Source of the DNA: an uncultured Collinsella sp.
GTDB taxonomy: Bacteria > Actinomycetota > Coriobacteriia > Coriobacteriales > Coriobacteriaceae
DNA length: 64,000 nucleotides
Assembly: GCA_900548265.1 (NCBI GenBank)
Contig: URKG01000010.1
Location: 1 to 64,000, forward strand
Direction of reading: 5' to 3'
Part shown: positions 1 through 8,016 of the stretch, piece by piece
How the letters are laid out: every line of letters starts with the position of its first letter
Numbering within the stretch: the stretch's first letter is position 1
The notes under the pieces: model-generated
The model's input: the letters and a program-made list of their open reading frames with translations, nothing else
Databases searched by the model: none
Told to the model about the DNA's origin: nothing
Made by a program: the position numbers and the translations under genes

Positions 1-312
1 TGCGACACATCTGGTGTGTCCATCCTCGCAGTATCCGGTTCTCAAGGTGCACGCCTGCGCGGCTGATCCGGTTCCACCGGGCCGCGCGGCAAGGAGATAT
101 ATTGCCAGACCGCGAAGCGATGTGGGACGTCAATTCCACTCTTCACAAGTCCTACACAATCCATGACTTTCTATATAGGTACTAGAAAGTCGAGTGCAGC
201 AAGACCGCACGTATCAGATGATGACCCTTCGATTAAGAGATATATAAAGATCGGTCACCTGTAAGTGTCTATCTACCCGCGCTTTTGCAATATAAACCAG
301 CGCTCTAGATAA
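1..312. other. Window-edge region without a clear gene
   Basis: No recognisable conserved gene is seen here. It holds two small inverted repeats. One at about 4-20 has arms GACACA and TGTGTC. One at 165-191 has nine-base arms GACTTTCTA and TAGAAAGTC around a nine-base loop. Neither is followed by a T run, so they are not obvious terminators. AT-rich stretches near 170-260 could hold promoters for a gene to the left of the window, but I cannot assign one. A 27-codon open frame with a ribosome binding site is listed separately. Confidence 0.4.
102..185 (+). CDS. Possible 27-residue small protein (weak)
   Basis: A TTG codon at 102 follows AAGGAG at 91-96 with five bases between, which is a good ribosome binding site. 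The frame runs 27 codons to TAG at 183-185. The predicted product starts MPDREAMWDV. I recognise no family, and the stop lies inside the inverted repeat at 165-191. It could be a leader peptide, the relic of a longer gene, or chance. Confidence 0.18.
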   Translation: MPDREAMWDVNSTLHKSYTIHDFLYRY

Positions 313-348
313 AAAGAGGGAGTGCCGCGCACGGTGCGACACTCCCCT
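313..348 (-). terminator. Rho-independent terminator of infC-rpmI-rplT
   Basis: Read on the minus strand, GGGAGTG and CACTCCC form a stem enclosing a smaller CGCACCGTGCG hairpin, followed by TCTTTTTA. It lies about 20 bases after the rplT stop, so it ends the operon. Confidence 0.85.
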
Positions 349-367
349 AGCGATTCAACAGAATCTA

Positions 368-727
368 TTAGGCCTCGAGAGCCTTCTTGGCAATGGCAGC
401 CAGCTCGTTGAAGGACTCAATGTCCTCGTAAGCCATCTGAGCCAGGACCTTACGGTCGAGCTCGATGCCGGCAACCTTCAGGCCGTGCATGAACTGAGAG
501 TAAGAGATGTCGTTCAGGCGAGCAGCAGCGTTGATACGGGTGATCCAGAGAGAGCGGATCTCGCGCTTCTTGTTGCGGCGATCACGATACTGATACTGCA
601 GGGAGTGCTGGACCTGCTCTTTAGCATGCTTGTAAGTACGCGAAGCGGCACCGTAGTAACCCTTCGCACGGTGCATAACGGTACGGCGCTTCTTCTTGGC
701 GGCAACAGCGCGCTTAATACGTGCCAT
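368..727 (-). CDS. rplT: 50S ribosomal protein L20
   Basis: Encodes large-subunit protein L20, an early 23S rRNA binding assembly protein. The 119-residue product has the typical length and family pattern: a very basic N-terminus beginning MARIKRAVAAKKK, a YYGAAS motif, and a C-terminal helical region with DRKVLAQMA. The ATG at 727 follows AGGAG. It is the last gene of infC-rpmI-rplT, 46 bases after rpmI, and is followed by a strong terminator. In several bacteria L20 represses its own operon through the leader RNA. I did not identify that structure here. Confidence 0.98.
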   Translation of the reverse strand: MARIKRAVAAKKKRRTVMHRAKGYYGAASRTYKHAKEQVQHSLQYQYRDRRNKKREIRSLWITRINAAARLNDISYSQFMHGLKVAGIELDRKVLAQMAYEDIESFNELAAIAKKALEA

Positions 728-773
728 GTTCTATCAACTCCTAGACGGTAAAACGAAAAACGGGAACGCGAAC

Positions 774-965
774 TTAGGCGAGACGCGACTTGATGACCTT
801 GCGGTCGGCAGCGGCGATCTCGGTCTCCTGACGGAAGCCACGCTTACGCTTGGTGGACTTCTTGCTCAGGATATGGCTCTTGAAAGCCTTGGCGCGCATA
901 AGCTTGCCGGTACCAGTCTTGCGGAAACGCTTCTTGGTGCCGCTGTGGGACTTCATCTTAGGCAT
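774..965 (-). CDS. rpmI: 50S ribosomal protein L35
   Basis: Encodes the 63-residue L35 protein of the large ribosomal subunit. The start MPKMKSHSGTKKRF and the central KSHILSKKSTKRKR basic block are hallmarks of the family, and the length is normal. The ATG at 965 has AAGGAG nine bases upstream. It sits between infC and rplT in the order conserved across bacteria, so the three are almost certainly one transcript. Confidence 0.98.
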   Translation of the reverse strand: MPKMKSHSGTKKRFRKTGTGKLMRAKAFKSHILSKKSTKRKRGFRQETEIAAADRKVIKSRLA

Positions 966-997
966 GAAATACTCCTTAATCGGTTACAGAACACTAG

Positions 998-1552
998 TTA
1001 CTTTGTATCGCTTGCCGCTTTATCCTCATCGAAGGCGCCCTTAATCGGGGCGAGCAGCATAAGCATGTTACGGCCTTCCATCTTAGGCTTGGACTCGACC
1101 GTAGCGTAAGGCTTGAGATCCTCGGCGAGACGCTCGAGAACGTTAAGGCCCTGCTCCGGGTGAGCCATCTCACGGCCGCGGAACATGATGGTGATCTTAA
1201 CGCGTGCGCCCTTCTTGAGGAAACGCAGAACGTGGCCCTTCTTTGTCTCGTAGTCGCCAACGTCGATCTTGGGTCGGAACTTCATTTCCTTGACCTCGAC
1301 CTTGGACTGGTTCTTACGAGCGGCCTTGGCCTTCATGGCCTGCTGGTACTTGAACTTACCGTAGTCCATGACCTTGCAGACCGGCGGCTCCGCGTTGGGA
1401 GCGATCTCGACCAGGTCGAGACCCTGATCGTCAGCGACGCGCTGGGCATCGCGGATGGCGAACAGGCCGAGCTGAGAGCCATCGACGCCAATCAAACGGC
1501 ACGAAGATGCAGTGATCTCGTCGTTGATGCGGGTGTCATCAGACTTAGCTAT
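998..1552 (-). CDS. infC: Translation initiation factor IF-3, probable AUA start
   Basis: IF-3 binds the 30S subunit and enforces start-codon and initiator-tRNA fidelity. The N-domain has RINDEI, CRLIGVDGSQLG and a KVMDYGKFKYQQ linker. The C-domain has KVEVKEMKFRPKID and GREMAHPEQG. An upstream in-frame ATG at 1567 lacks a ribosome binding site. Its own ATGGAGG contains the consensus GGAGG at 1561-1565, which sits eight bases before ATA at 1550-1552. Starting there gives IAKSDDTRIND, close to IF-3 N-termini generally. I therefore place the start at ATA and give ATG at 1567 (189 residues) as the alternative. Non-AUG starts (AUU in E. coli) are a known IF-3 autoregulation device. Confidence 0.93.
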   Translation of the reverse strand: MAKSDDTRINDEITASSCRLIGVDGSQLGLFAIRDAQRVADDQGLDLVEIAPNAEPPVCKVMDYGKFKYQQAMKAKAARKNQSKVEVKEMKFRPKIDVGDYETKKGHVLRFLKKGARVKITIMFRGREMAHPEQGLNVLERLAEDLKPYATVESKPKMEGRNMLMLLAPIKGAFDEDKAASDTK

Positions 1553-1560
1553 TTTCCCTA

Positions 1561-1565
1561 CCTCC
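1561..1565 (-). promoter_or_regulatory. Ribosome binding site deciding the infC start
   Basis: Minus-strand GGAGG overlaps the last base of the upstream ATG (1565-1567). It lies eight bases before the ATA at 1550-1552, which is ideal spacing for initiation at ATA. The upstream ATG has only TTATTTTTTATGA before it, so it has no Shine-Dalgarno of its own. Confidence 0.65.
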
Positions 1566-1567
1566 AT

Positions 1568-1768
1568 TCATAAAAAAATAACCCGGCGCTTCTTTGCAAC
1601 CAGGTCGTACACATAGACATCCTCGGTATGAGGAAGGGAATCTAAGTTGTATGACCAGTCAGCTGCTCATTGGCGCCAAAAGGTGGGAACCCTCGGGTTC
1701 CTCTTTAGGGCATTGCGGGAACAACGCCTTGCGAATAATAACACGTACCGCGCGCTATCACATTACGT
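1568..1768 (-). promoter_or_regulatory. infC operon leader region
   Basis: About 200 bases separate infC from the upstream terminators. On the minus strand there is a perfect hairpin, GGAACC-CGAG-GGTTCC at about 1686-1701, followed by CACCTTTT. This could be an attenuator or a structured leader. I could not match it to a known L20 leader. I see no protein gene here. Confidence 0.35.
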
Positions 1769-1769
1769 A

Positions 1770-1837
1770 CACGAAAAAGGGGCCTTGACCCCCCTTGAAG
1801 CGCAGGTGCATGTATGGTGCCCGAGGCGAGACTCGAA
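1770..1837. repeat. Direct repeat copy 1: terminator plus tRNA-Leu 3' end
   Basis: This 68-base stretch is nearly identical to 1953-2021. It contains a minus-strand terminator-like hairpin (G-rich arm, TCAAGG, CCCC, TTTTT) and a 23-base exact copy of the tRNA-Leu 3' end including CCA (1815-1837). The tRNA body is missing here. It looks like the product of a tandem duplication or of integration at the tRNA 3' end. Confidence 0.7.
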
Positions 1838-1840
1838 GGG

Positions 1841-1950
1841 CCTTCGCTTCGCGAAGCCCCGGGCTTCGGGCGCATGGCGCCCTCGCCACGCTCCGCTACA
1901 AACAGGCCGCTGGCCTGTTTGCTTGACGCTCCGCGCGCTCACGCGAGTTC
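1841..1950. repeat. Palindrome-rich spacer between the two direct repeats
   Basis: Contains three perfect short palindromes in a row. CTTCGC-TTC-GCGAAG lies near 1841-1856, GGGCGC-ATG-GCGCCC near 1868-1882, and AAACAGGCC-GCT-GGCCTGTTT near 1901-1921. No convincing gene overlaps it. It resembles clustered REP-type palindromes. Confidence 0.45.
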
Positions 1951-1952
1951 GG

Positions 1953-2021
1953 CACGAAAAAGGGGGCCTTGACCCCCTTGAACGCTCACTTGCATGTATG
2001 GTGCCCGAGGCGAGACTCGAA
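1953..2021. repeat. Direct repeat copy 2, overlapping the tRNA-Leu 3' end
   Basis: This is the copy attached to the intact tRNA-Leu. The first part (1955-1980) reads on the minus strand as GGGGG-TCAAGG-CCCCC-TTTTT, a tRNA terminator. The last 23 bases are the tRNA 3' end. Confidence 0.7.
1955..1980 (-). terminator. Terminator downstream of tRNA-Leu
   Basis: The minus-strand stem GGGGG/CCCCC with a six-base loop, followed directly by TTTTT, lies about 19 bases after the encoded CCA. A second, nearly identical copy lies at 1773-1796. Confidence 0.7.
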
Positions 2022-2085
2022 CTCGCACGTTGTTGCCAACGGTGGATTTTGAGTCCACTGCGTCTGCCAATTCCGCCACTCGGGC
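1999..2085 (-). tRNA. tRNA-Leu(CAA)
   Basis: The minus strand folds as a class II tRNA of 87 nucleotides. Acceptor arms are GCCCGAG and CTCGGGC, with discriminator A and an encoded CCA. The D arm carries GGCGGAATTGGCAGACGC, which is typical of tRNA-Leu. The anticodon stem GTGGA/TCCAC has loop CTCAAAA, giving anticodon CAA. There is a long variable arm, and the T loop is GTTCGAGTC. It decodes UUG. Confidence 0.95.
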
Positions 2086-2124
2086 ACGTAATGCGTGAGT
2101 TAGTTTATCACAGCTTTCTGTTGA

Positions 2125-3558
2125 TTAGTCCGAAAATGGAACTTCGAGCATTTCGATAAGCTCAACCTTGCGCAACATCTCCCGCTTACGACATCCACGC
2201 CCATCAACCGAGGCCTCGCCCATCTGGTTGTCATAGGGATCCTCGCGCATGCCATCGAAAGCAGGCACAAATTCAGCCTGGAATCGATTGTTGGCCACCA
2301 TACGCCACGGGTCGAGGTTGCCAAAGTAGTGCTGGCGACGCCACTCCTCCCCCATCCTGCGCGCCGAGGAACCGAACGATACGTCGGCGTTAAGCCAACC
2401 GGTCTGTGGCGTATAGAACTCAGCCCAATCGTGCGGCCCCACCGAATCGGGAGCAACATACAGGCCGCTCTGCCAACGGGCAGGCACGCCCGCGATGCGG
2501 CACATGGTGATAAACGTGAGCGCCATAACGCCGCAATCGCCGCGTAAAGAATGCGCACAGTCGTCGGCAATAGATCCCAAAAGCAGGTACGGTGGCTGAT
2601 AGCGATAGTCGATATGCTGTGTCAGGTAATCATAGATAGCACGAGCGCGATCGAGCGGATCCTCGAGCCCGTCAACAACACGCTCCGTCAACTGTCGCAG
2701 GTACGGCGTAAACGCAATGTGCGGACGGTCCTCGGAGGTGTCCTCGGACAGCGGCGTGTCCATGCACGTATGCGATGGGAGCGCGCCACCATAGATATCG
2801 CAATAGGCTGCATCGATGTGATAGCGATAGGTCACCGAGAATGAATGTTCAGTCGAAGATGTCCAAGAGGCAGTACGAGCCGAAACGTTTTCAGAGGCAA
2901 CGGTACCCTCCGACATCATATCGAGAACCTCGATATGAGACTGTTGACGACAGGCGGCAGCAACGGGTAGCCACGCGCGAACAGCCTCTCCCTCCAGAGC
3001 CCCAGGGACAGACACGGATGCCTTAAGCGTGATGACGCGAGTCAACCCGTTTTGCGACTCCATCTCCCTGAGCATCTGGTTACGCAGCGCGATGCCGTCC
3101 GTAGAATCGGGACGCAGGCCCGGAACCTCCTTGGGGTACACGCGAAGCGAATCGAGGAAGTTGTCGAGAACGAACAGCTCGCCATCGATAAAGCGCCAGT
3201 CAATACGCTTGCGATTAATCAAGTCGTCAAATTGCTCTTCGGTAAACTCTGGCCACTCCTCGCGAATCATCGCAATGGCCCGATCACGCGACACCGAAAA
3301 ATGAAGCGGCGTCTCGAGCATGCGATACCGCTCGGCACGAACACAAGCCGCCAGCGAAGGCTCAGGGTTCTGCTCCAAAAGGCGATCGCAGGCAGCAACA
3401 GCCTGCGTCAAATACCCGGCATCCTTGAGACGAAGAATCTCGGGCGGCAGTCCAATATCGAGATGACGAAAGTCATCACAGCAAACATCAACAGAGCAAC
3501 CAACAGGACCCTCGTCAATAACCTTCCCATCCGAAGGCAAAACATCAACAACAGCCAT
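2125..3558 (-). CDS. Transglutaminase-like domain protein
   Basis: A 477-residue protein with no clear signal peptide. The C-terminal half carries a transglutaminase/protease-like core: LRGDCGVMALTF supplies the candidate catalytic Cys, PHDWAEFY the His and LNADVSFG the Asp. The N-terminal half is not recognised. The family includes peptidases and cross-linking or amidase-like enzymes, so the substrate is unknown. I chose the ATG at 3558 because TTGGAG lies seven bases upstream. An ATG 12 codons earlier (3594) lacks a ribosome binding site. The gene is probably monocistronic, since a 92-base hairpin separates it from fba upstream. Confidence 0.8.
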   Translation of the reverse strand: MAVVDVLPSDGKVIDEGPVGCSVDVCCDDFRHLDIGLPPEILRLKDAGYLTQAVAACDRLLEQNPEPSLAACVRAERYRMLETPLHFSVSRDRAIAMIREEWPEFTEEQFDDLINRKRIDWRFIDGELFVLDNFLDSLRVYPKEVPGLRPDSTDGIALRNQMLREMESQNGLTRVITLKASVSVPGALEGEAVRAWLPVAAACRQQSHIEVLDMMSEGTVASENVSARTASWTSSTEHSFSVTYRYHIDAAYCDIYGGALPSHTCMDTPLSEDTSEDRPHIAFTPYLRQLTERVVDGLEDPLDRARAIYDYLTQHIDYRYQPPYLLLGSIADDCAHSLRGDCGVMALTFITMCRIAGVPARWQSGLYVAPDSVGPHDWAEFYTPQTGWLNADVSFGSSARRMGEEWRRQHYFGNLDPWRMVANNRFQAEFVPAFDGMREDPYDNQMGEASVDGRGCRKREMLRKVELIEMLEVPFSD

Positions 3559-3698
3559 ACCAAACTCCAAGTCATTAGAACTCTTGAAGTCCATTGTAGC
3601 GAGATAAAAAAGAAAGCCCCAATAAAGGAACCCTCAACACCGATAAACGGTGCCTATAAAAATGAATTCAGCCCAGTAACCCTGCGGCGTTAAACGAA

Positions 3699-3790
3699 GG
3701 AAGCCCCGCCCCCCGGAACTGCTTCCTTGGCGCGACTTCTGGCGAAGCCAGGTGAGCGCAAAGGAAACAGTGTAGGGGGGCGGGGCTTCC
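3699..3790. repeat. 92-base long hairpin downstream of fba
   Basis: Perfect 16-base outer arms lie at 3699-3714 and 3775-3790, the right arm reading GGGGGGCGGGGCTTCC. Inside, CTGCTTCCTTGGCGC (about 3719-3733) pairs with GCGCAAAGGAAACAG at 13 of 15 positions, and the tip is CTGGC-GAA-GCCAG. The whole region can fold into one long rod. It lies 20 bases after the fba stop and may act as an unusually large terminator or mRNA-stability element. It could also be a transposed repeat. Confidence 0.75.
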
Positions 3791-3810
3791 GGCGGGAAGT
3801 TTAGCGACGC

Positions 3811-4677
3811 TTACGCCTTGTTGACGGAGCCAAACTCCTCCATGAGCTCCTTGGTGCGGGCAACGATGTTGTCGCGACCAGGCTTGAGGAGCTTGCGGGG
3901 GTCAAAGCCCTTGCCCTGCTGATCCTTGCCAGCCTCGATGTACTCGCGGACGCCCTTGGCGAAGACGAGCTGCAGGTCGGTGTTGACGTTGATCTTGGAG
4001 ATGCCCAGGGAGATGGCCTTCTTGATCTGATCCTCGGGGATGCCGGTGCCACCGTGCAGAACGAGGGGCAGGTCGCCGGTCTGGGCCTTGATCTCGCCCA
4101 GACGCTCGAAGGAAAGGCCAGCCCAGTCGGCGGGATACACGCCGTGGATGTTGCCGATGCCGCAGGCGAGGAAGTCGACGCCCAGGTCAGCAATCTGCTT
4201 GCACTCAGCAGGATCAGCGAGCTCGCCGCTGGAGGTCACGCCGTCCTCGGTGCCGCCGATGCCGCCGACCTCGGCCTCGATGGACATACCCTTGGAGTGG
4301 GCAAGCTCAACGAGCTCCTTGGTGCGGTCGAGGTTAAGCTGGAAGGTCTCCTCGTGAGAGCCGTCATACATGATGGACGTGAAGCCGGCCTCGATGCACT
4401 TGAAGCAGTCCTCGTAAGAACCGTGATCGAGGTGAAGGGCAACGGGAACGGTAACGCCCGTGGCCTCGACGGCAGCCTTGACCATGTCGGCGCAGACCTT
4501 GAAACCGCCCATCCACTTAGCGGCACCAGCGGTGCACTGAAGGATCAGCGGAGACTTGGCCTCCTCGGCGGCCTGGAGAATAGCCAGGGTCCACTCGAGG
4601 TTGTTGGTGTTGAAGGCACCGAGACCGTACTTGCCGGCCTCGGCCTTCTTGAGCATGTCTGCTGCGTTGACGAGCAT
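3811..4677 (-). CDS. fba: Fructose-bisphosphate aldolase, class II
   Basis: A zinc-dependent aldolase that interconverts fructose 1,6-bisphosphate with glyceraldehyde 3-phosphate and dihydroxyacetone phosphate. The 288-residue product has the class II signatures HLDHGSYEDC with zinc-binding His near residues 82-85, IMYDGSHEE, LVLHGGTGI and ISKINVNTDLQ. The ATG at 4677 follows AGGAGG with eight bases between. An open frame extends 32 codons upstream but has no support. The GatY/KbaY tagatose-bisphosphate aldolases share this fold. The lack of sugar-specific neighbours favours a glycolytic role. Confidence 0.95.
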   Translation of the reverse strand: MLVNAADMLKKAEAGKYGLGAFNTNNLEWTLAILQAAEEAKSPLILQCTAGAAKWMGGFKVCADMVKAAVEATGVTVPVALHLDHGSYEDCFKCIEAGFTSIMYDGSHEETFQLNLDRTKELVELAHSKGMSIEAEVGGIGGTEDGVTSSGELADPAECKQIADLGVDFLACGIGNIHGVYPADWAGLSFERLGEIKAQTGDLPLVLHGGTGIPEDQIKKAISLGISKINVNTDLQLVFAKGVREYIEAGKDQQGKGFDPRKLLKPGRDNIVARTKELMEEFGSVNKA

Positions 4678-4872
4678 AAAAGAAACCTCCTGTAAGGTTG
4701 CTCCGATAACGCCTGTGATTTTACCACGGCGCACCCGAGCATAAACGTTCGTTTGTTCACGAATATCGTCCAAACAGACTTTTTTGACCGTTTGCCCTAC
4801 GAAATTGACCCGTTGGGGAAAAATAGCTTGACGTTTGGACGCTTCTCGTGCTTCAAAAAGCCGACTATTAAG

Positions 4873-5556
4873 CTACACCTGCATGAAAGGGTTCTGCATG
4901 AGCTCGCGTGCCATGGTGGTCGAATCGCCATGGCCGGTTAGGCAAACGGTATCGGGCGGGAGAAGCCGGGCGAGCTTGGAGAGCGAGCGCAGAATCGCCG
5001 CCTCGTCTCCTCCAGAAAGATCGGTGCGGCCGTGCCCACCCGGAAACAGGGTGTCGCCCACAAAGGCAATGTTCCCCTGCTCGGTGGCGGCAAACAAGAC
5101 GATTCCGCCCGGCGTATGCCCTGGTGTCTCGATCACCTGCAGGCAGATATCGCCCACCTCGAGAGTATCGCCCTCGGCGAGCAGGCGCGTCGGCTCCCCA
5201 GGGTCGGGCGTCTCAATGCCCCACATAGCTCGCTGTTCCTCGATGTTCGCATGCGGCACCGCCACATCCTTAGCACACAGCTCATACTGACAACCCTCGC
5301 CAACGGTGGTTCGCACGCCGGCAACACCACCAACATGATCGGCATGGCCATGAGTGCATACGGCGCCAAGCATGCGTACGCCGGGATGCTTGGCTCGAAT
5401 ATGCTCCACCAGGCGCTCGCCTTCCCATGCGGGGTCGACAATCACGCACTCATTGTCCGAAATAACAGCATAGCTATTGGTCTGAATGGGACCGTTTACG
5501 AGTGTCTCGATCTCGACCGTTCCCTTGGGAGTTACATCCAAGGACACAGCACTCAT
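4873..5556 (-). CDS. MBL-fold metallo-hydrolase (glyoxalase II-like)
   Basis: A 227-residue single-domain metallo-beta-lactamase-fold enzyme. Metal ligands are visible in THGHADHVGG (HxHxDH), TPGHTPG, VGDTLFPGG and TGHGDST. Single-domain proteins of this subfamily include thioesterases of the YcbL/GloB-like type, and the exact substrate is not evident. The ATG at 5556 follows GAGGAGAGGGAC. The gene lies 84 bases downstream of rel on the same strand and could be cotranscribed with it. The 195 bases between this gene and fba hold AT-rich promoter-like sequence. Confidence 0.88.
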   Translation of the reverse strand: MSAVSLDVTPKGTVEIETLVNGPIQTNSYAVISDNECVIVDPAWEGERLVEHIRAKHPGVRMLGAVCTHGHADHVGGVAGVRTTVGEGCQYELCAKDVAVPHANIEEQRAMWGIETPDPGEPTRLLAEGDTLEVGDICLQVIETPGHTPGGIVLFAATEQGNIAFVGDTLFPGGHGRTDLSGGDEAAILRSLSKLARLLPPDTVCLTGHGDSTTMARELMQNPFMQV

Positions 5557-5640
5557 GTCCCTCTCCTCTCTATAGAACTCGAGGCATCAAACGATGCCTC
5601 GAGTGTAGCGAATATCGATAATGTGGCACGTTCGTCGCGA

Positions 5641-8001
5641 CTAAACGCGGCGCTTAAGTTGGGCTCCACCCTCGCCGGGCATCAGGCGGCGCGCGTCGTA
5701 GACCGAGTCAACGCTGCTGATAGAGGCCAGCAGCGGATCCAGGCCACTCGCGTCCGAGATCTCGACCATAAAGCGCAGGGTTGCAATACCCTCGCGGTTG
5801 GTCGAGGTGGCGGCAGAAAGGATATTGCCGCCCGCATCGCCAATGGCAATGGTGACATCCTTGAGCAGACCCATGCGGTCCAGGCACTCGACCACGATCT
5901 CGACCTGGAAGAGGGTGTCGGCAGCGCCGTCCCACTCCACTTCGATCATGCGCTCGGGATGCTCCATAAGACCCTTGACGTTGGGGCAGTTGGCGCGATG
6001 CACCGAAACGCCGCGGCCGCGCGTGATGAAGCCGACGATATCGTCGCCCGTCACCGGATTGCAGCAATGCGCCAGACGGACCAGCAGTCCGCTGTTGCTC
6101 TCGCCCTTGACGATAATGCCGTTGCTGGCGCTCTTGCCGCGCTTTTGCGGCTTGCGGTTGGAGCCGCGGGCCGGCTGTTTCACGACCTCGGCGATAGCCT
6201 CGGCCTTGGTGACCTGTTCCTCGGGCTTGGGGTCCAAGATTTGCTCGACCTTGTTACCCACAGCGCGCGGGGCAACCTTGCCGGCGCCGACGGCGGCAAA
6301 CAGGTCCTCGAGCTGCTTGTAGTTAAACTGCTCCGCCACGGCGTTGAGCGCACGCGTGGATCGCGGCGTAGAGATGCCATACCCGCGCTTGCGCAGGTCC
6401 TTGGCCAGTATATCGCGGCCGGCAGCGGCGTCATCGTCTTTGGTCGCGGCGGCGAAGTAACGGCGAATCTTTGACTTGGCCGAAGGTGTCTTGACGATCT
6501 TGAGCCAATCACGCGACGGCTTGGAACTCTTGTTGGTCAGGATTTCAACGCGGTCGCCCGTCTTGATCTCGTGCGTGAGCGGGGCCACCGCACCGTTGAT
6601 CTTAGCGCCGACGCAGTGGTTGCCCACCTCGGTGTGAACGGCGTAGGCAAAGTCGAGCGGCGTGGAGCCGGCACGAAGCGCCATGACCTCGCCCTTGGGT
6701 GTAAAGACGAAAATCTCCTGGTCGAACAGATCGACCTTCAGCGAGTGCAGGTATTCCTTGGCGTCGGTAATCTCGTCAGAAGCCGCCCAATCGAGCGAAT
6801 GTTTGAGCCAGTTAATCTGGTCGTCCAGACGCTGGGCATCATTGGTCTTAGACGCAGATGATCCGCCTGACTTCTTATAGAGCCAGTGGGCGGCAATGCC
6901 GTACTCGGCCTGCTCATGCATCTCATAGGTTCGAATCTGAATCTCGAGCGGGCGGGCCGTGGGGCCGATAACCGTCGTATGGAGCGACTGGTAGTTATTG
7001 ACCTTGGGCATGGCGATATAGTCTTTAAAGCGACCGGGCATGGGGTGCCACAGCGTATGCACCGCGCCGAGCGTGGAGTAGCAATCGCGCACCGAATGCG
7101 TGATGACGCGCAGTGCCACCAGGTCGTAGATCTCGGAGAATTCCTTGCCCTTGCGCTTCATCTTTTGGTAGATGGACCAATAGTGCTTGGAGCGGCCGTT
7201 GATCTGGAAGCCCTCCAGGCCAATGCGGTTGAGCTCGTCGGTGAGCGTCTTGATGGTCTCGGCCAGATAGCGCTCGCGAACCTCGCGCGACTCAGCCACC
7301 ATGCGCGCGATGCGCTGGTAGGCATCGGGCTCAAGGTAGAAGAAGGACAGGTCCTCGAGCTCCCATTTAATGGAGCTCATGCCCAGACGGTCGGCCAGGG
7401 GCGCATACACGTCCATGGTCTCGCGAGCCTTAAACAGGCGACGGTCCTCGCGAAGGGCCGCCAGCGTACGCATGTTATGCAGGCGGTCGGCAAGTTTGAC
7501 GATGATAACGCGGATGTCCTTGGACATGGCGAGGAACATCTTGCGCAGCGTGAGGGCCTGCTTCTCGTCCATGCTATCGACTTCGATGTTGGTGAGCTTG
7601 GTCACGCCATCGACGAGCTCGGCCACCGTATCGCCAAACAGGCCGGAAACATCGGCAAGCGAGGTCTCGGTATCCTCGACGGTATCGTGCAGCAGCGCGG
7701 CGCACACCACATCGCAGTCCATCTTGAGATCGGCCAAAATGATGGCCACCTCGACGGGATGGTTGATGTACATCTCACCCGAGCGGCGCTTTTGGTTGCA
7801 GTGCTTCTCGGCAGCAAAGCAATAGGCCTGCTCCACCTTAGAAAAGTCGTCCTCATTCATATATTTGAGGCACAGACGCTCCAGCTTGTCGTAGCTGTCC
7901 GCCATAATCTCGGGCGGCAGCTCATCGGCATGCTTATAATGCTCCATCTCCGAGAACGGCTGGAGGGTGGAATCATGGGCGGTACGGGCTGCGGCATCCA
8001 T
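5641..8001 (-). CDS. rel: Bifunctional (p)ppGpp synthetase/hydrolase Rel
   Basis: Makes and degrades the stringent-response alarmone (p)ppGpp. The 786 residues show, in order: an HD hydrolase domain with LLHDTVEDT (His104/Asp105 region); a synthetase domain with IYDLVALRVI near 291-300; a TGS domain at about 432-490 (IFVFTPKGEV); and a C-terminal ACT domain at about 705-775. The synthetase has RFKD near residues 324-327, the RxKD form found in bifunctional Rel enzymes. This and the intact HD site predict both activities. The ATG at 8001 has AAGGGG upstream. It starts 15 bases after the recJ-fusion stop. Confidence 0.97.
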   Translation of the reverse strand: MDAAARTAHDSTLQPFSEMEHYKHADELPPEIMADSYDKLERLCLKYMNEDDFSKVEQAYCFAAEKHCNQKRRSGEMYINHPVEVAIILADLKMDCDVVCAALLHDTVEDTETSLADVSGLFGDTVAELVDGVTKLTNIEVDSMDEKQALTLRKMFLAMSKDIRVIIVKLADRLHNMRTLAALREDRRLFKARETMDVYAPLADRLGMSSIKWELEDLSFFYLEPDAYQRIARMVAESREVRERYLAETIKTLTDELNRIGLEGFQINGRSKHYWSIYQKMKRKGKEFSEIYDLVALRVITHSVRDCYSTLGAVHTLWHPMPGRFKDYIAMPKVNNYQSLHTTVIGPTARPLEIQIRTYEMHEQAEYGIAAHWLYKKSGGSSASKTNDAQRLDDQINWLKHSLDWAASDEITDAKEYLHSLKVDLFDQEIFVFTPKGEVMALRAGSTPLDFAYAVHTEVGNHCVGAKINGAVAPLTHEIKTGDRVEILTNKSSKPSRDWLKIVKTPSAKSKIRRYFAAATKDDDAAAGRDILAKDLRKRGYGISTPRSTRALNAVAEQFNYKQLEDLFAAVGAGKVAPRAVGNKVEQILDPKPEEQVTKAEAIAEVVKQPARGSNRKPQKRGKSASNGIIVKGESNSGLLVRLAHCCNPVTGDDIVGFITRGRGVSVHRANCPNVKGLMEHPERMIEVEWDGAADTLFQVEIVVECLDRMGLLKDVTIAIGDAGGNILSAATSTNREGIATLRFMVEISDASGLDPLLASISSVDSVYDARRLMPGEGGAQLKRRV

Positions 8002-8016
8002 CGAGGTCCCCTTCCC

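Noticed and set aside
1568..1768. Known L20 leader or riboswitch
   Set aside because: A hairpin is present, but I could not match a known leader fold by eye, so only an unspecified leader is reported.
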